Origin: Cellulomonas sp. PhB150
GTDB lineage: Bacteria; Actinomycetota; Actinomycetes; Actinomycetales; Cellulomonadaceae
Reading direction: 5' to 3'
DNA: 64,000 nucleotides
Assembly (NCBI RefSeq): GCF_003755175.1
Contig: NZ_RKHX01000001.1
Location: forward strand, 558,001 to 622,000
The notes beneath the pieces were generated by a model that worked only from the letters and a program-made list of their open reading frames with translations, was not told the origin of the DNA and made no database searches. The position numbers and the translations under genes were made by a program. This document shows, one piece after another, positions 7,200 to 16,690 of this stretch; position 1 is the stretch's first letter; the number at the start of each line of letters is the position of its first letter.

Positions 7200-9038
7200 A
7201 TGTCGACCGTCCGCCGCCTGCGCCCCGTGTGGGCGGACGCGTCCGTCGACGTGTCGGGCACCCCGGTGCAGCCGAGCCTGGACGAGGTGGGGACCCCGCT
7301 GTCCGACGTGACGTTCGTCGTCGTCGACCTCGAGACCACGGGCGGCACGCCGGCCGACTGCGCGATCACCGAGATCGGCGCGGTGAAGGTGCGCGGCGGC
7401 GAGGTTCTCGGGGAGTTCCAGACGCTGGTCGACCCCGGCGGGCCCGTGCCGCCGTTCATCCAGGTGCTCACAGGCATCACGACGACGATGCTCGTCGGCG
7501 CCCCGCGCATCGAGGAGGTGCTGCCGGCGTTCCTCGAGTTCTCGCGGGACGCCGTGCTCGTCGCGCACAACGCGCCGTTCGACATCGGCTTCCTCAAGGC
7601 CGCCGCGGCGCGCACGGGACACCCGTGGCCCGGCAACAGGGTCGTCGACACCGTGCGCCTGGCCCGGCGGGTCGTGACGCGGGACGAGGCCCCGAACCAC
7701 AAGCTCTCGTCGCTCGCGGCACTGTTCGGCGCGAGCGTCACGCCCAACCACCGCGCGCTGTCCGACGCGCGCGCCACGGTCGACGTCCTGCACGCGCTGC
7801 TGTCGCGGATGGCGCCGCTGGGGATCACGCACCTCGAGGACCTCGCCACGGCGACCGACCCCGTGCCCGGCGAGGTGCGCCGCAAGCGCACGCTGGCCGA
7901 CCACCTGCCCGACTCCCCCGGCGTCTACCTGTTCCGCGGCCCGGGCGACGAGGTGCTGTACGTCGGGACCTCGACGACGTCGCTGCGCCGCCGCGTACGG
8001 TCCTACTTCACGTCGGCGGAGAAGCGCGGCCGGATCCTCGAGATGGTGCGGATCGCCGAGCGCGTCGACCCCGTGCCGTGCGCGACCCCGCTCGAGGCAC
8101 GCGTGCGAGAGTTGCGGCTGATCGCCGAGCACGCGCCGCGCTACAACCGCCGCTCGCGCAACCCCGAGCGGATGCCCTGGGTGCGCCTGACCTCCGAGCC
8201 GTTCCCGCGGCTCTCGGTCGTGCGCGAGGTCCGCGACGAGGAGGGCGCCGCCTACCTGGGGCCGTTCGGCACGTCGCGCAGCGCGACCCTGGCCGTCGAG
8301 GCGCTGCACGAGGCCTTCGAGATCCGGCAGTGCACGCGCCGGCTCCCGCTCGTCGCGCCCGCGGGCTCGTCGGCGTGCGTGCTCGCCGACATGGGCCGGT
8401 GCGGCGCGCCCTGCATCGGTGGGCAGTCGGTGCCCGACTACGCCGACGTGGTGGCGCGCGTGCGCGCCGCGATGCTCGCCGACCCAGCGCCCGTGGTCGC
8501 CGCTCACGCAGCCCGGCTCGAGGCGCTCGTCGACCAGCAGCGGTACGAGGAGGCCGGCACGGTGCGGGACCGTCTCGGTGCCTACCTGCGGGGCGCCGCG
8601 CGCGCCCAGCGGATGGACCCGCTGGCCCGCTGCCCCGAGCTCGTCGCCGCGGGACGCACGCTCGACGGCGGGTGGGAGCTCGTGCTCGTGCGGCACGGGC
8701 GGCTCGCCGCGACCGCCCGGGTCGACCGGCGCACCGACCCGCGCCCGGTCATCGAGACGCTTCGCGCGACCGCCGAGCACGTGCCGGCGCCGGTCGCCCC
8801 GGCGACGGCGGCGCACCCCGAGGAGACCGACCTCATCGCGGACTGGCTCGACCGACCGGGGGTCCGGCTCGTCGAGGTGGTGGGCACGCTGGCCTACCCG
8901 GTGCGCTCCGCACTGTCCGACGTCGACCCGGCCGCGGCCGTCGCCTCGCACGCCCGCCTGCTCGTGGGCGCTCCGCCTCGACCGCTGTCGACCCTTCCCG
9001 CGCCGGTGAGCGGCACGGCGGTCGGTCGCACGGCATGA
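7200..9038 (+). CDS. DEDDh exonuclease / GIY-YIG (UvrC-like) fusion
   Basis: A 612-residue two-nuclease protein. Residues ~38-205 form a DnaQ-type 3'-5' exonuclease: VVDLETTGG (D43, E45), HNAPFDIGFLK, and HRALSDARATVDVL, the ExoIII block with H and D. From about residue 237 a GIY-YIG nuclease follows (SPGVYLFRGPGDEVLYVGTS), then a UvrC-like region with a CVLADMGRCGAPCIG cysteine cluster and a QRYEEAGTVRDRL UvrB-contact-like helix. This order matches the actinobacterial DEDD exonuclease/UvrC-like family, thought to act in DNA repair; its exact role is not established here. The frame is open far upstream, but homology and the TAGCGT box fix the start at 7200. Confidence 0.88.
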   Translation: MSTVRRLRPVWADASVDVSGTPVQPSLDEVGTPLSDVTFVVVDLETTGGTPADCAITEIGAVKVRGGEVLGEFQTLVDPGGPVPPFIQVLTGITTTMLVGAPRIEEVLPAFLEFSRDAVLVAHNAPFDIGFLKAAAARTGHPWPGNRVVDTVRLARRVVTRDEAPNHKLSSLAALFGASVTPNHRALSDARATVDVLHALLSRMAPLGITHLEDLATATDPVPGEVRRKRTLADHLPDSPGVYLFRGPGDEVLYVGTSTTSLRRRVRSYFTSAEKRGRILEMVRIAERVDPVPCATPLEARVRELRLIAEHAPRYNRRSRNPERMPWVRLTSEPFPRLSVVREVRDEEGAAYLGPFGTSRSATLAVEALHEAFEIRQCTRRLPLVAPAGSSACVLADMGRCGAPCIGGQSVPDYADVVARVRAAMLADPAPVVAAHAARLEALVDQQRYEEAGTVRDRLGAYLRGAARAQRMDPLARCPELVAAGRTLDGGWELVLVRHGRLAATARVDRRTDPRPVIETLRATAEHVPAPVAPATAAHPEETDLIADWLDRPGVRLVEVVGTLAYPVRSALSDVDPAAAVASHARLLVGAPPRPLSTLPAPVSGTAVGRTA

Positions 9039-9045
9039 TGGCGAC

Positions 9046-9327
9046 ATGCTGACTGCGATCGTGCTCATCGACACCGACGCCGCCCGGATCCCCGAGGTCG
9101 CCGCGGCCATCGCGGACATCCCGGGCGTGAGCGAGGTCTACTCCGTGACCGGCGAGGTCGACCTGATCGCCATGGTGCGCGTGCGCGAGCACGACGGCCT
9201 GGCCGACGTCATCGCCGACAAGGTGAGCAAGATCGAGGGCGTCCAGCGCACCCAGACGTACATCGCGTTCCGCACCTACTCCCAGCACGACCTGGAGCAG
9301 GCGTTCGCCCTGGGGCTCGAGGACTGA
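9046..9327 (+). CDS. Lrp/AsnC ligand-binding (RAM) domain protein
   Basis: A 93-residue stand-alone RAM domain, the effector-binding half of Lrp/AsnC regulators, without the helix-turn-helix. It shows the beta-alpha-beta pattern with GVSEVYSVTGEVDLIAMVRV and GVQRTQTYIAFRTYS. Such solitary domains oligomerise and bind amino acids; without a DNA-binding domain it probably acts as a sensor or partner protein. It starts 8 bp after the exonuclease stop, with CATGAT 6 nt before its ATG as a weak -10 candidate. No ligand can be inferred. Confidence 0.85.
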   Translation: MLTAIVLIDTDAARIPEVAAAIADIPGVSEVYSVTGEVDLIAMVRVREHDGLADVIADKVSKIEGVQRTQTYIAFRTYSQHDLEQAFALGLED

Positions 9328-9364
9328 GACGCGGCACCGCGTACGCCGGGGAAGCGCTGAAGTC

Positions 9365-9769
9365 GTGCAGATCGGATCGAGCGCCGCGCACCTCGACCTC
9401 GCCACGCGTGACGGCGAGCTTGTCGCCACGATTCGCTCGCATGGCTTGAGCGCCCGGCGTCGCGTCGGCCCGCACTACGCCGACGACGGTTTCGGTGACC
9501 TCGTCGACTATCTCGCCGACCTCGCCGCGAACTGGCGCGGCTGGTCGGGAGGAATGGCGTGGACGTCTCTCGACGGAGATCTCACGCTGCTCGCGCACCA
9601 CACGGGCAGCCACGTCGTCCTCTTGGCCACCCTGCAGAACGACGATCCGAGCCGGTCCACTCGCCATGGCACGTGGTCCGCGAGCGCCCACCTCGTGCTC
9701 GATGCAGGTGAGGAGCTCGCCCGTGCGTCCGCCGACGCACGCGAGGAGCTGGCGAACGCCCAGGTCTGA
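9365..9769 (+). CDS. DUF6228 family protein
   Basis: A 134-residue protein beginning at GTG (MQIGSSAAHLDLATRDGEL). The central LAANWRGWSGGMAWTSLDGDLTL and the closing LVLDAGEELARASADAREEL match what I know of DUF6228, a family without known function, often encoded singly in actinobacteria and sometimes near toxin or immunity genes. No membrane segment or signal peptide. Its codon use is a little less GC-biased than its neighbours, which hints at later acquisition (inference, not computed). A 103 bp gap without features separates it from convergent trpD. Confidence 0.72.
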   Translation: MQIGSSAAHLDLATRDGELVATIRSHGLSARRRVGPHYADDGFGDLVDYLADLAANWRGWSGGMAWTSLDGDLTLLAHHTGSHVVLLATLQNDDPSRSTRHGTWSASAHLVLDAGEELARASADAREELANAQV

Positions 9770-9872
9770 GCCCGGCAGCCTCACGGCAGCAGCGCACGCG
9801 CGATGGATGCAGGGATCGTCGCAGCGACCACGACCCGCCGGGTCCACGACACCGCGACCTCCCCGCCCACCA

Positions 9873-10916
9873 TCAGGCGCTGGCGGCCTGCCAGCGCGCA
9901 AGCGCGGCGGAGGCCGCACCGGAGTCGAGCGCGGTGCGCGCGTGCTCGGCGCCGGCCAGCAGGCGCTCCACCAGGGAGCCCTCTGCCGTGCCGGGCAGGG
10001 TGCCGTCCGCGATGAGCGCCGCCGCGACGTTGAGCACGACGGTCTCGCGCACGGCACCGGGCTCGCCGGCGAGCAGGCGGCGTGCGACGTCGGCGTTGTA
10101 GGCCGCGTCCGCTCCGCGCAGCTCGGCCAGCGTCACCGGAGCGACGCCGAGCTCGGACCAGTCGACGACGCTCTCGGTGACCGCACCGTCGCGGACCTCC
10201 CAGAGCCGGGTCGGACCGGTGGCGGCGATCTCGTCGAGGCCGTCCTCCCCGCGGAACACGACAGCGCTCTTGCCCCGGCCCGCCAGCACGCCGGCGACGA
10301 GCGGAGCCATGCGCGCGTCGGCCACACCGATCGCGGCCGAGTCCGGCTGGGCGGGGTTGGTCAGCGGGCCGAGGAAGTTGAACGCCGTGGCGATGCCGAG
10401 CCCGGCGCGGGCCGCTGCCGTGTGCCGGAACGAGGGGTGGAACACCTGCGCGAAGCAAAACGTGATGCCCGCCTCGGTCGCGATCTGCGCGACCCGCTCG
10501 GGCGTGTGGTCCAGCCGGATGCCGAGCTCCTCGAGCACGTCGGCGCTGCCCGACGACGAGGACGCCGCGCGGTTGCCGTGCTTGACGACGTGGATGCCCG
10601 CGCCGGCGATCACCAGGGCGGACATCGTCGAGATGTTCACCGTGTGCGCCCTGTCCCCGCCGGTGCCGACGATGTCGAGCGTGCGACCCGGCACGGAGAT
10701 CCGCTTGGCGTGGGAGAGCATCGTGTCGGCCAGGCCGGTGAGCTCCTCGACCGTCTCGCCCTTGGCGCGCAGGGCGACGAGGAAGCCGGCGATCCGGATG
10801 GGCGAGGCCTCGCCGCTCATGATCTCGTCCATGGCCCACGAGGCCTGGGACGTGGTGAGGTCCTGGCGCGCGACCAGCGACGTGAGCAGGTCCGGCCAGG
10901 TGGGTGCGTCGGTCAT
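9873..10916 (-). CDS. trpD: Anthranilate phosphoribosyltransferase
   Basis: A 347-residue enzyme that joins anthranilate and phosphoribosyl pyrophosphate in tryptophan synthesis. PRPP and metal motifs are visible: [36 protein letters not shown] and [13 protein letters not shown]. The ATG at 10916 overlaps the TGA of the upstream receiver gene (ATGA), so the two are translationally coupled. Other trp genes are not in the window, so trpD stands apart from a trp operon here. Length is typical for the family. The N-terminal helical domain ([20 protein letters not shown]) is complete. Confidence 0.93.
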   Translation of the reverse strand: MTDAPTWPDLLTSLVARQDLTTSQASWAMDEIMSGEASPIRIAGFLVALRAKGETVEELTGLADTMLSHAKRISVPGRTLDIVGTGGDRAHTVNISTMSALVIAGAGIHVVKHGNRAASSSSGSADVLEELGIRLDHTPERVAQIATEAGITFCFAQVFHPSFRHTAAARAGLGIATAFNFLGPLTNPAQPDSAAIGVADARMAPLVAGVLAGRGKSAVVFRGEDGLDEIAATGPTRLWEVRDGAVTESVVDWSELGVAPVTLAELRGADAAYNADVARRLLAGEPGAVRETVVLNVAAALIADGTLPGTAEGSLVERLLAGAEHARTALDSGAASAALARWQAASA

Positions 10917-11335
10917 CCGGCGACGGCCCGCGTCTCGAGGACGGCGGCGACGGCGGCCTGCAGCTCGATCGGGTCGAGCGGGCGGCTGACCACGGCGTCC
11001 GCGTTCGACCAGGACGCGAGCCACGCGTCCTGCGGGCGGCCGGTCAGCACGAGGGTGGGCGGGCAGTCGTAGACCTCGTCCTTGAGCTGGCGCGCCAGGC
11101 CCATGCCGCCGACCTTGTCGGCCTCGCCGTCGAGGATGAGCAGGTCGAGGCCGCCGCTCTCCGTGGAGGCGATGACGGCCGGCGCGGTGGCGACCTCGAG
11201 CCACTCGATCTCCGGGGCGTCGTGCCGCAGCCGACGGCCGACGGCGAGGCGCACCTGGGCGCGCGCGTCCACGTCGTCGCTGTACAGCAGGATCCGCGGA
11301 CCGGTGGCCTGCTCGCTGGCGTGCGCCGTGCTCAT
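10913..11335 (-). CDS. Atypical response-regulator receiver protein
   Basis: A 140-residue single receiver domain with no output domain. The acidic pair (LLYSDD), the phosphoacceptor region (LLILDGEAD) and the conserved T (LVLTGRP) are in place, but the usual K of the KP motif is R (AVVSRPLDP). A receiver without this lysine may be phosphorylated poorly or signal differently. It is the first gene of a two-gene unit with trpD through a 4-base overlap. No histidine kinase lies nearby. A GAGTGAGGAC ribosome site precedes the ATG. Function beyond a receiver fold is not inferable. Confidence 0.8.
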   Translation of the reverse strand: MSTAHASEQATGPRILLYSDDVDARAQVRLAVGRRLRHDAPEIEWLEVATAPAVIASTESGGLDLLILDGEADKVGGMGLARQLKDEVYDCPPTLVLTGRPQDAWLASWSNADAVVSRPLDPIELQAAVAAVLETRAVAG

Positions 11336-11596
11336 GGGTCGTCCTCACTCGTCGTCGACGTGCGTCCGAACGCATCTTGGCACGACCCGCGCGCGCGTTG
11401 TCGCACCGCCCGGCGAGCCATAGCACGGACAGGCTGGTGGGCCCGGCGTGTCGGCTCCTCGGAACCGGTCTCGAAGGGCCGCGCGAGCGCGTCCTCGCGC
11501 GAAAAATCGGGCCCGGTGGAGCCCAGATCCTGACGGTGTGACATTTACCGCGCGCCACGGCCTGGGTCCAACGGCCCACGCGGGCCCGAGATCAGC

Positions 11597-11602
11597 CATA
11601 AT
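11597..11602 (+). promoter_or_regulatory. Possible -10 box overlapping the ctaE start
   Basis: CATAAT ends 7 nt before the in-frame GTG at 11610. If used, ctaE would begin leaderless at 11610 rather than at the ATG at 11601, which lies inside this box. Confidence 0.35.
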
Positions 11603-12248
11603 GGCGAACGTGTCGACCGCAACGGCTGCCCCTCGCACCGCCCCCCACGTGAGTGTCAACCGACCCAATCCGGTGTCGGTGGGAACCATCGTGTGGCTCG
11701 CCAGCGAGCTCATGTTCTTCGCTGGCCTCTTCGCCATGTACTTCACGCTCCGTGCCGCGGTGCCGGACGAGTGGGCGGAGCAGACCGCCAAGCTCAACGT
11801 GACGTTCGCGGCGATCAACACCACGGTGCTGGTCCTGTCCTCCGTCACGTGCCAGATGGGCGTGTGGGCGGCGGAGCGGTTCCAGCCCGTGCGCTCCGGC
11901 TCGCTGCTCCAGGTCAACCGCTGGGGCATGAACGAGTGGATGACCCTCACCTACGTCATGGGCGCCTTCTTCATCGGCGGCCAGGTGTTCGAGTACGCCG
12001 CGCTGGTGCACGAGGGCCTGACCATCTCGTCGAGCCCGTACGGCTCGGTCTTCTACCTGACGACCGGCTTCCACGGCCTGCACGTCATCGGCGGACTCAT
12101 CGCCTTCATGTTCCTGCTCGGCCGCTCGTTCTCGGCCAAGCGCTTCGGCCACCACGAGGCCACGACGGCGATCGTCACGTCGTACTACTGGCACTTCGTG
12201 GACGTCGTCTGGATCGCGCTGTTCGCGATCATCTACCTGCTCAAGTAG
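11601..12248 (+). CDS. ctaE: Cytochrome c oxidase subunit III
   Basis: Subunit III of the aa3-type terminal oxidase, about 215 residues with five or more hydrophobic helices. Characteristic stretches are [51 protein letters not shown] and [15 protein letters not shown]. It is the first gene of ctaE-qcrC-qcrA-qcrB, the usual actinobacterial arrangement linking oxidase and bc1 complex. The start may be ATG 11601 or GTG 11610: a CATAAT box lies 7 nt before the latter, and neither has a strong ribosome site. The 265 bp upstream gap, shared with the divergent receiver gene, must hold the promoter. Confidence 0.93.
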   Translation: MANVSTATAAPRTAPHVSVNRPNPVSVGTIVWLASELMFFAGLFAMYFTLRAAVPDEWAEQTAKLNVTFAAINTTVLVLSSVTCQMGVWAAERFQPVRSGSLLQVNRWGMNEWMTLTYVMGAFFIGGQVFEYAALVHEGLTISSSPYGSVFYLTTGFHGLHVIGGLIAFMFLLGRSFSAKRFGHHEATTAIVTSYYWHFVDVVWIALFAIIYLLK

Positions 12249-12318
12249 CCCGTCGTCGCGCGAAGTCGCGCACCGACCACCGCCCCCCACCCCCCATGTG
12301 CGAGACGAGGATCGATCC

Positions 12319-13104
12319 GTGAAGGCACTCGCAGCCCGCAGGCACGATCGGCGAGCGCCGATCGTCCTGCTCCTGCTGGCGCTGCTGCTCACCGGCGGCC
12401 TGTACGCCGTCCTGGCCCCCACGTCCGCTGACGCCGCTCCGGCCGCAGTCAGCACCGACGACGTGAAGGCCGGCGAGAAGCTGTTCCAGGCCAACTGCGC
12501 GACGTGCCACGGCCCGTCGGCCGCCGGGACCCAGAGCGCGCCGTCGCTCATCGGTGTCGGCGCCGCCGCAGTGGACTTCCAGGTCGGCACCGGCCGCATG
12601 CCGATGCAGATGAACGGCCCGCAGGCGCAGGTCAAGCCCGTCCAGTTCGACGACGAGCAGATCACCCAGCTGGCGGCCTACGTCGCAAGCCTGGGCGCCG
12701 GTCCGGCCATCCCCACCGCCGACCAGGTCGACCCGGCCCAGGGTGACGCCGCCAACGGCATGGCCCTGTTCCGCACCAACTGCGCCATGTGCCACAACGC
12801 GGTCGGCGCCGGCGGTGCCCTCTCGCGCGGGAAGTTCGCCCCGAACCTGTGGGAGACCAGCCCGACGCACCTCTACGAGGCGATGCTGACGGGCCCGCAG
12901 TCCATGCCCGTCTTCGGCGACACGAACCTCGACTCCGTGGAGAAGCGCGACATCATCGCGTTCATCGACCAGCAGGGTGAGGCCACCCCGGGCGGCCTCG
13001 ACCTCGGCTCGCTCGGCCCCGTCAGCGAGGGCCTGTGGGCCTGGGTCGTCGGCATGGGCCTGCTCATCGGTGCCGCAGTCTGGATCGGAGCGAAGTCCTC
13101 GTGA
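12319..13104 (+). CDS. qcrC: Cytochrome bc1 complex diheme cytochrome c subunit
   Basis: A diheme c-type cytochrome that carries electrons from the bc1 complex to the aa3 oxidase within the actinobacterial supercomplex. Two CXXCH haem sites are present (CATCH and CAMCH), each followed by a distal methionine region (GRMPMQM, QSMPVFG). One hydrophobic segment at the N-terminus (APIVLLLLALLLTGGLYAVL) and one at the C-terminus (LWAWVVGMGLLIGAAVWIG) anchor it. GTG 12319 is chosen because GAGG lies 8 nt upstream; an in-frame GTG seven codons earlier is less likely. Its stop overlaps the qcrA GTG. Confidence 0.93.
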   Translation: MKALAARRHDRRAPIVLLLLALLLTGGLYAVLAPTSADAAPAAVSTDDVKAGEKLFQANCATCHGPSAAGTQSAPSLIGVGAAAVDFQVGTGRMPMQMNGPQAQVKPVQFDDEQITQLAAYVASLGAGPAIPTADQVDPAQGDAANGMALFRTNCAMCHNAVGAGGALSRGKFAPNLWETSPTHLYEAMLTGPQSMPVFGDTNLDSVEKRDIIAFIDQQGEATPGGLDLGSLGPVSEGLWAWVVGMGLLIGAAVWIGAKSS

Positions 13105-14126
13105 GCACGCACGACAACACCCCCCACGACCTCGAGGTCCGCGACGGTCACACGTCCCTGGGCCGCTTCGAGGACCCGGGTCACCCCGAGCACAAGCCTC
13201 GGCTGGGCGACCTGGACCCCAAGGCGAACAAGAAGGCCGAGCGCCAGGTCCTCGTCCTGTTCGGCATCTCGGTCCTGGGCACGATCGGCTTCGTCATCGC
13301 CTACTTCGCGCTCCCGCCCGGCGACAGCGCCGAGTCGATGCGCACGTCCAACCTCGCACTGGGCGGCGCCCTCGCGTTCGCGCTCCTCGGTATCGGGACG
13401 GGCGCCATCCACTGGGCCAAGGCCCTGATGAACGACCACGAGAAGTCCGAGGAGCGCCACCTGCAGGCCAGCGACGCGGAGACGCGCGAGGCCGCGGTCA
13501 ACGCGCTCAAGGACGGTGCCGACGACTCGGGCATCAGCCGGCGCGGCGCGCTCCAGGGCGCGGTCGTCACGGCGGTCGCGCTGTTCCCCCTCACCATCGC
13601 CCTGCCGCTCATCGGCAACATCGGCGAGGACTGGAACGTCGGCAAGCTCAAGCACACGATGTGGAAGAAGGGCACCAAGCTGGCCCGCGACCCCTCCGGT
13701 CGCCCCATCAAGGCGTCCGACGTCACCATCGGCTCGGTCTTCCACGTCATCCCGGAGGACCTCGAGGAGGCCCAGCACCCGCTCGACGAGAAGGCCAAGG
13801 CCGTCGTCCTGCTGGTCCGGCTCGACCCCCGCGACATCAAGTCGGAGCAGGGCGAGGGCTGGTCGTACGATGGCATCGTCGCGTTCTCGAAGATCTGCAC
13901 CCACGTCGGCTGCCCGGTGGCCCTGTACGAGCAGCAGACGCACCACCTGCTCTGCCCGTGCCACCAGTCCACGTTCGACGTCTCCGACGGGGCCAAGGTC
14001 GTCTTCGGTCCCGCCAAGCGTCCACTGCCCCAGCTGCCGATCACGGTCGACGACGAGGGCTACCTCATCGCACAGAGTGATTTCCATGAGCCGGTCGGCC
14101 CGAGCTTCTGGGAGCGTGAGAAGTGA
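13101..14126 (+). CDS. qcrA: Cytochrome bc1 complex Rieske iron-sulfur subunit
   Basis: The 2Fe-2S Rieske protein of the bc1 complex, 341 residues. The cluster ligands are in CTHVGC and CPCHQS, with the usual surrounding loop FSKICTHVGCPVALY. Three hydrophobic segments precede the soluble domain (VLVLFGISVLGTIGFVIAYF; LALGGALAFALLGIGTGAI; GAVVTAVALFPLTIALPL), as in actinobacterial QcrA. A twin-arginine pair (SGISRRGALQGA) sits before the third, which fits Tat-dependent insertion known for this family. The GTG overlaps the qcrC stop (GTGA), and its own stop overlaps the qcrB start the same way. Confidence 0.95.
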   Translation: MSTHDNTPHDLEVRDGHTSLGRFEDPGHPEHKPRLGDLDPKANKKAERQVLVLFGISVLGTIGFVIAYFALPPGDSAESMRTSNLALGGALAFALLGIGTGAIHWAKALMNDHEKSEERHLQASDAETREAAVNALKDGADDSGISRRGALQGAVVTAVALFPLTIALPLIGNIGEDWNVGKLKHTMWKKGTKLARDPSGRPIKASDVTIGSVFHVIPEDLEEAQHPLDEKAKAVVLLVRLDPRDIKSEQGEGWSYDGIVAFSKICTHVGCPVALYEQQTHHLLCPCHQSTFDVSDGAKVVFGPAKRPLPQLPITVDDEGYLIAQSDFHEPVGPSFWEREK

Positions 14127-15856
14127 GCACCACCACCTCGACCCCCACCCCTTTGGGTCGTGCCGCCGCCGGCACGGCGGACTACCTCGACCAGCGCACC
14201 GGACTCGGCGTCGCGGTCAAGACGTTCGCGCGCAAGATCTTCCCCGACCACTGGTCGTTCCTGCTCGGTGAGATCGCGCTGTTCAGCTTCGTCACGATCC
14301 TCATCTCGGGTGTCTTCCTGACGATGTTCTTCGTGCCGAGCATGGCCGAGACGCACTACAACGGCCCCTGGGACTCCCTCAACGGCGTGCAGATGTCCGA
14401 GGCCTTCTCCTCGACGCTGCGCCTGTCGTTCGAGGTCCGCGGCGGGCTGCTGATGCGTCAGATCCACCACTGGGCGGCCCTGATCTTCATGGCGTCGATC
14501 GTGACGCACATGATGCGCGTGTTCTTCACGGGCGCGTTCCGCAAGCCCCGCGAGCTCAACTGGGTCGTCGGCTTCACGCTGCTGATCCTGGGCCTGCTCG
14601 CCGGCTTCTCGGGCTACTCGCTCCCGGACGACGTCCTGTCCGGCAACGGCCTGCGCATCACGGACGGCGTCATCAAGGCCGTCCCGATCATCGGCTCCTA
14701 CGCCTCGTACTTCGTCTTCGGCGGCGAGTTCCCGGGCCAGGACCTGATCCCCCGCCTGTTCACCGTGCACGTGCTGCTGGTGCCGGCGTTGATCCTCGCG
14801 CTCATCGGCCTGCACCTGCTGTTCGTCGTGCTGCACAAGCACACGCAGTACCCGGGCTCGGGCCGCAAGGACACGAACGTCGTCGGCTTCCCGCTGTTCC
14901 CGATCTACGTCGCCAAGGCCGGTGGCTACTTCTTCACCGTGTTCGGCGTGATCGCGCTCATGGCGGCGACCATGTCGATCAACCCGGTCTGGAACTACGG
15001 CCCCTACGACCCGTCACCGGTGTCCGCGGGAGCCCAGCCGGACTGGTACATGCTGTTCCTCGAAGGCTCGCTGCGGCTCATGCCCGGTGGCGCCGAGTTC
15101 GTCACCTGGGGCGGCTACACCGTCAGCATGAACGTGATCGTCCCGGCGATGATCGTACCGGGCATCCTGTTCACGCTGCTCGCGATCTACCCGTTCGTCG
15201 AGGCAGCCGTCACCGGCGACAAGCGCGAGCACCACGTCCTCGACCGCCCGCGCAACCGGCCGTTCCGGACGTCGTTCGGCGTCTCGATCCTCGTGGCGTT
15301 CTTCATCCTGGTCCTGGCCGGGTCGAACGACCTCATCGCGACGCACTTCCACCTGTCGATCAACGACATCACGTGGGTGTTCCGCGTGCTGATCTTCGTC
15401 GGCCCGTGGCTGGCGTTCCTCATCACCAAGCGCATCTGCCTCGGGCTGCAGCGCAAGGACCGCGAGCTGGTCCTGCACGGCCACGAGACCGGCCGCATCG
15501 TGCGGTTCGCGAGCGGTGAGTACATCGAGGTGCACAAGCCGCTGGACGCTCACGAGCGCTGGCTGCGGGTGCAGCACGACAACATCCGCCCGCTCGAGAT
15601 CGAGCCGGCCGAGGACGCGCGTGGCGTGCGACGCAAGGGCTACCAGCTCGACCGCGTGCGCCAGCGCCTCTCGCAGGTCTTCTACGAGGACCGCGTCGAG
15701 CCCGTGACCCCGGCCGAGCTGGCCGCGGCGCACTCGCACGGCGAGCACGACGAGATCGCGGCGGACTCCCACGAGCCGGCCCAGGTCGGCGGCGGGACCC
15801 ACCTGGTCGAACCAGAGAGTGAGACGACGGCCGACGGGCGGAATCCCCAGGTCTGA
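14123..15856 (+). CDS. qcrB: Cytochrome bc1 complex cytochrome b subunit
   Basis: The membrane quinol-oxidising subunit with two b haems, 577 residues. RGGLLMRQIHHWAALIFMASIVTHMMRVF and FTVHVLLVPALILALIGLHLLFVVLHKH contain the haem-ligating histidine pairs. The PDWYMLFLEG segment corresponds to the PEWY-type quinol site, with D in place of E as in other actinobacteria. About eight transmembrane helices are seen, then a long charged C-terminal tail of ~130 residues, usual for actinobacterial QcrB. GTG overlaps the qcrA stop. A strong hairpin 18 nt after the stop ends the operon. Confidence 0.95.
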   Translation: MSTTTSTPTPLGRAAAGTADYLDQRTGLGVAVKTFARKIFPDHWSFLLGEIALFSFVTILISGVFLTMFFVPSMAETHYNGPWDSLNGVQMSEAFSSTLRLSFEVRGGLLMRQIHHWAALIFMASIVTHMMRVFFTGAFRKPRELNWVVGFTLLILGLLAGFSGYSLPDDVLSGNGLRITDGVIKAVPIIGSYASYFVFGGEFPGQDLIPRLFTVHVLLVPALILALIGLHLLFVVLHKHTQYPGSGRKDTNVVGFPLFPIYVAKAGGYFFTVFGVIALMAATMSINPVWNYGPYDPSPVSAGAQPDWYMLFLEGSLRLMPGGAEFVTWGGYTVSMNVIVPAMIVPGILFTLLAIYPFVEAAVTGDKREHHVLDRPRNRPFRTSFGVSILVAFFILVLAGSNDLIATHFHLSINDITWVFRVLIFVGPWLAFLITKRICLGLQRKDRELVLHGHETGRIVRFASGEYIEVHKPLDAHERWLRVQHDNIRPLEIEPAEDARGVRRKGYQLDRVRQRLSQVFYEDRVEPVTPAELAAAHSHGEHDEIAADSHEPAQVGGGTHLVEPESETTADGRNPQV

Positions 15857-15873
15857 GCAAGAGTTGGATGAGT

Positions 15874-15904
15874 CGGGCGGCTCGCCGTAGCGGCGGGTCG
15901 CCCG
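15874..15904 (+). terminator. Terminator of the ctaE-qcrCAB operon
   Basis: A 14-bp stem, CGGGCGGCTCGCCG at 15874-15887 with CGGCGGGTCGCCCG at 15891-15904, has two G-U pairs and a 3-nt loop and is followed by TTCTCGTTC. Confidence 0.7.
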
Positions 15905-15988
15905 TTCTCGTTCGTCGATGTCCCGTCGAATACACCGTGGGCCCGGATTCAGTACGGCCCGCACCGACCGCAGGAGAGGTACTCACGC

Positions 15989-16618
15989 ATGGCTGACTAC
16001 ACGCTTCCGGATCTGGCCTACGACTACGCAGCCCTCGAGCCGCACATCTCCGGCCGCATCATGGAGCTGCACCACGACAAGCACCACGCGGCCTACGTCA
16101 CGGGTGCGAACACGGCGCTGGAGAAGCTCGCCGAGGCCCGCGAGAAGGACGACTTCGCCGCGGTCAACCTGCACGAGAAGAACCTCGCGTTCAACCTCGG
16201 TGGCCACGTGAACCACTCGGCCTTCTGGGCCAACCTCTCCCCCGAGGGCGGCGACAGGCCCGAGGGTGAGCTGGCCGCCGCCATCGACGAGAACTTCGGC
16301 TCGTTCGAGGCGTTCCAGAAGCACTTCGCCGCCAACGCGCTGGGCATCCAGGGCTCCGGCTGGTCGATCCTCGCCTGGGACTCGATCGGCTCGAAGCTCG
16401 TCATCGTGCAGCTCTACGACCAGCAGAGCAACATCGCGCTCGGCCTCGTGCCGATCGTCCTGCTGGACATGTGGGAGCATGCCTTCTACCTCGACTACGT
16501 CAACGTCAAGGCCGACTACGTCAAGGCGTGGTGGAACATCGTCTCCTGGGCCGACGCTGCCGCCCGCTTCGACCGCGCGCGCACCCAGACGGCCGGGCTC
16601 ATCGTCCCGTCGCTCTGA
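15989..16618 (+). CDS. sodA: Superoxide dismutase, Fe/Mn type
   Basis: Converts superoxide to oxygen and hydrogen peroxide in the cytoplasm; 209 residues, the standard length. Metal ligands lie in [19 protein letters not shown] and [11 protein letters not shown] (Asp and His). The sequence is close to the Mn or cambialistic actinobacterial type, but metal choice cannot be read with certainty. A GGAGAGG ribosome site sits about 10 nt before the ATG. It lies between the two strands of respiratory genes, a sensible place for protection against respiratory superoxide. A strong hairpin follows the stop. Confidence 0.95.
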   Translation: MADYTLPDLAYDYAALEPHISGRIMELHHDKHHAAYVTGANTALEKLAEAREKDDFAAVNLHEKNLAFNLGGHVNHSAFWANLSPEGGDRPEGELAAAIDENFGSFEAFQKHFAANALGIQGSGWSILAWDSIGSKLVIVQLYDQQSNIALGLVPIVLLDMWEHAFYLDYVNVKADYVKAWWNIVSWADAAARFDRARTQTAGLIVPSL

Positions 16619-16633
16619 CACCACCGCACGAGC

Positions 16634-16670
16634 CCGAGGGCCGGCTCCCCGCTCGGGGGCCGGCCCTCGG
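16634..16670 (+). terminator. Terminator after sodA
   Basis: A perfect 12-bp stem, CCGAGGGCCGGC (16634-16645) with GCCGGCCCTCGG (16659-16670), starts 15 nt after the sodA stop. Confidence 0.72.
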
Positions 16671-16690
16671 CGTACCCGGGAGGCACGACG

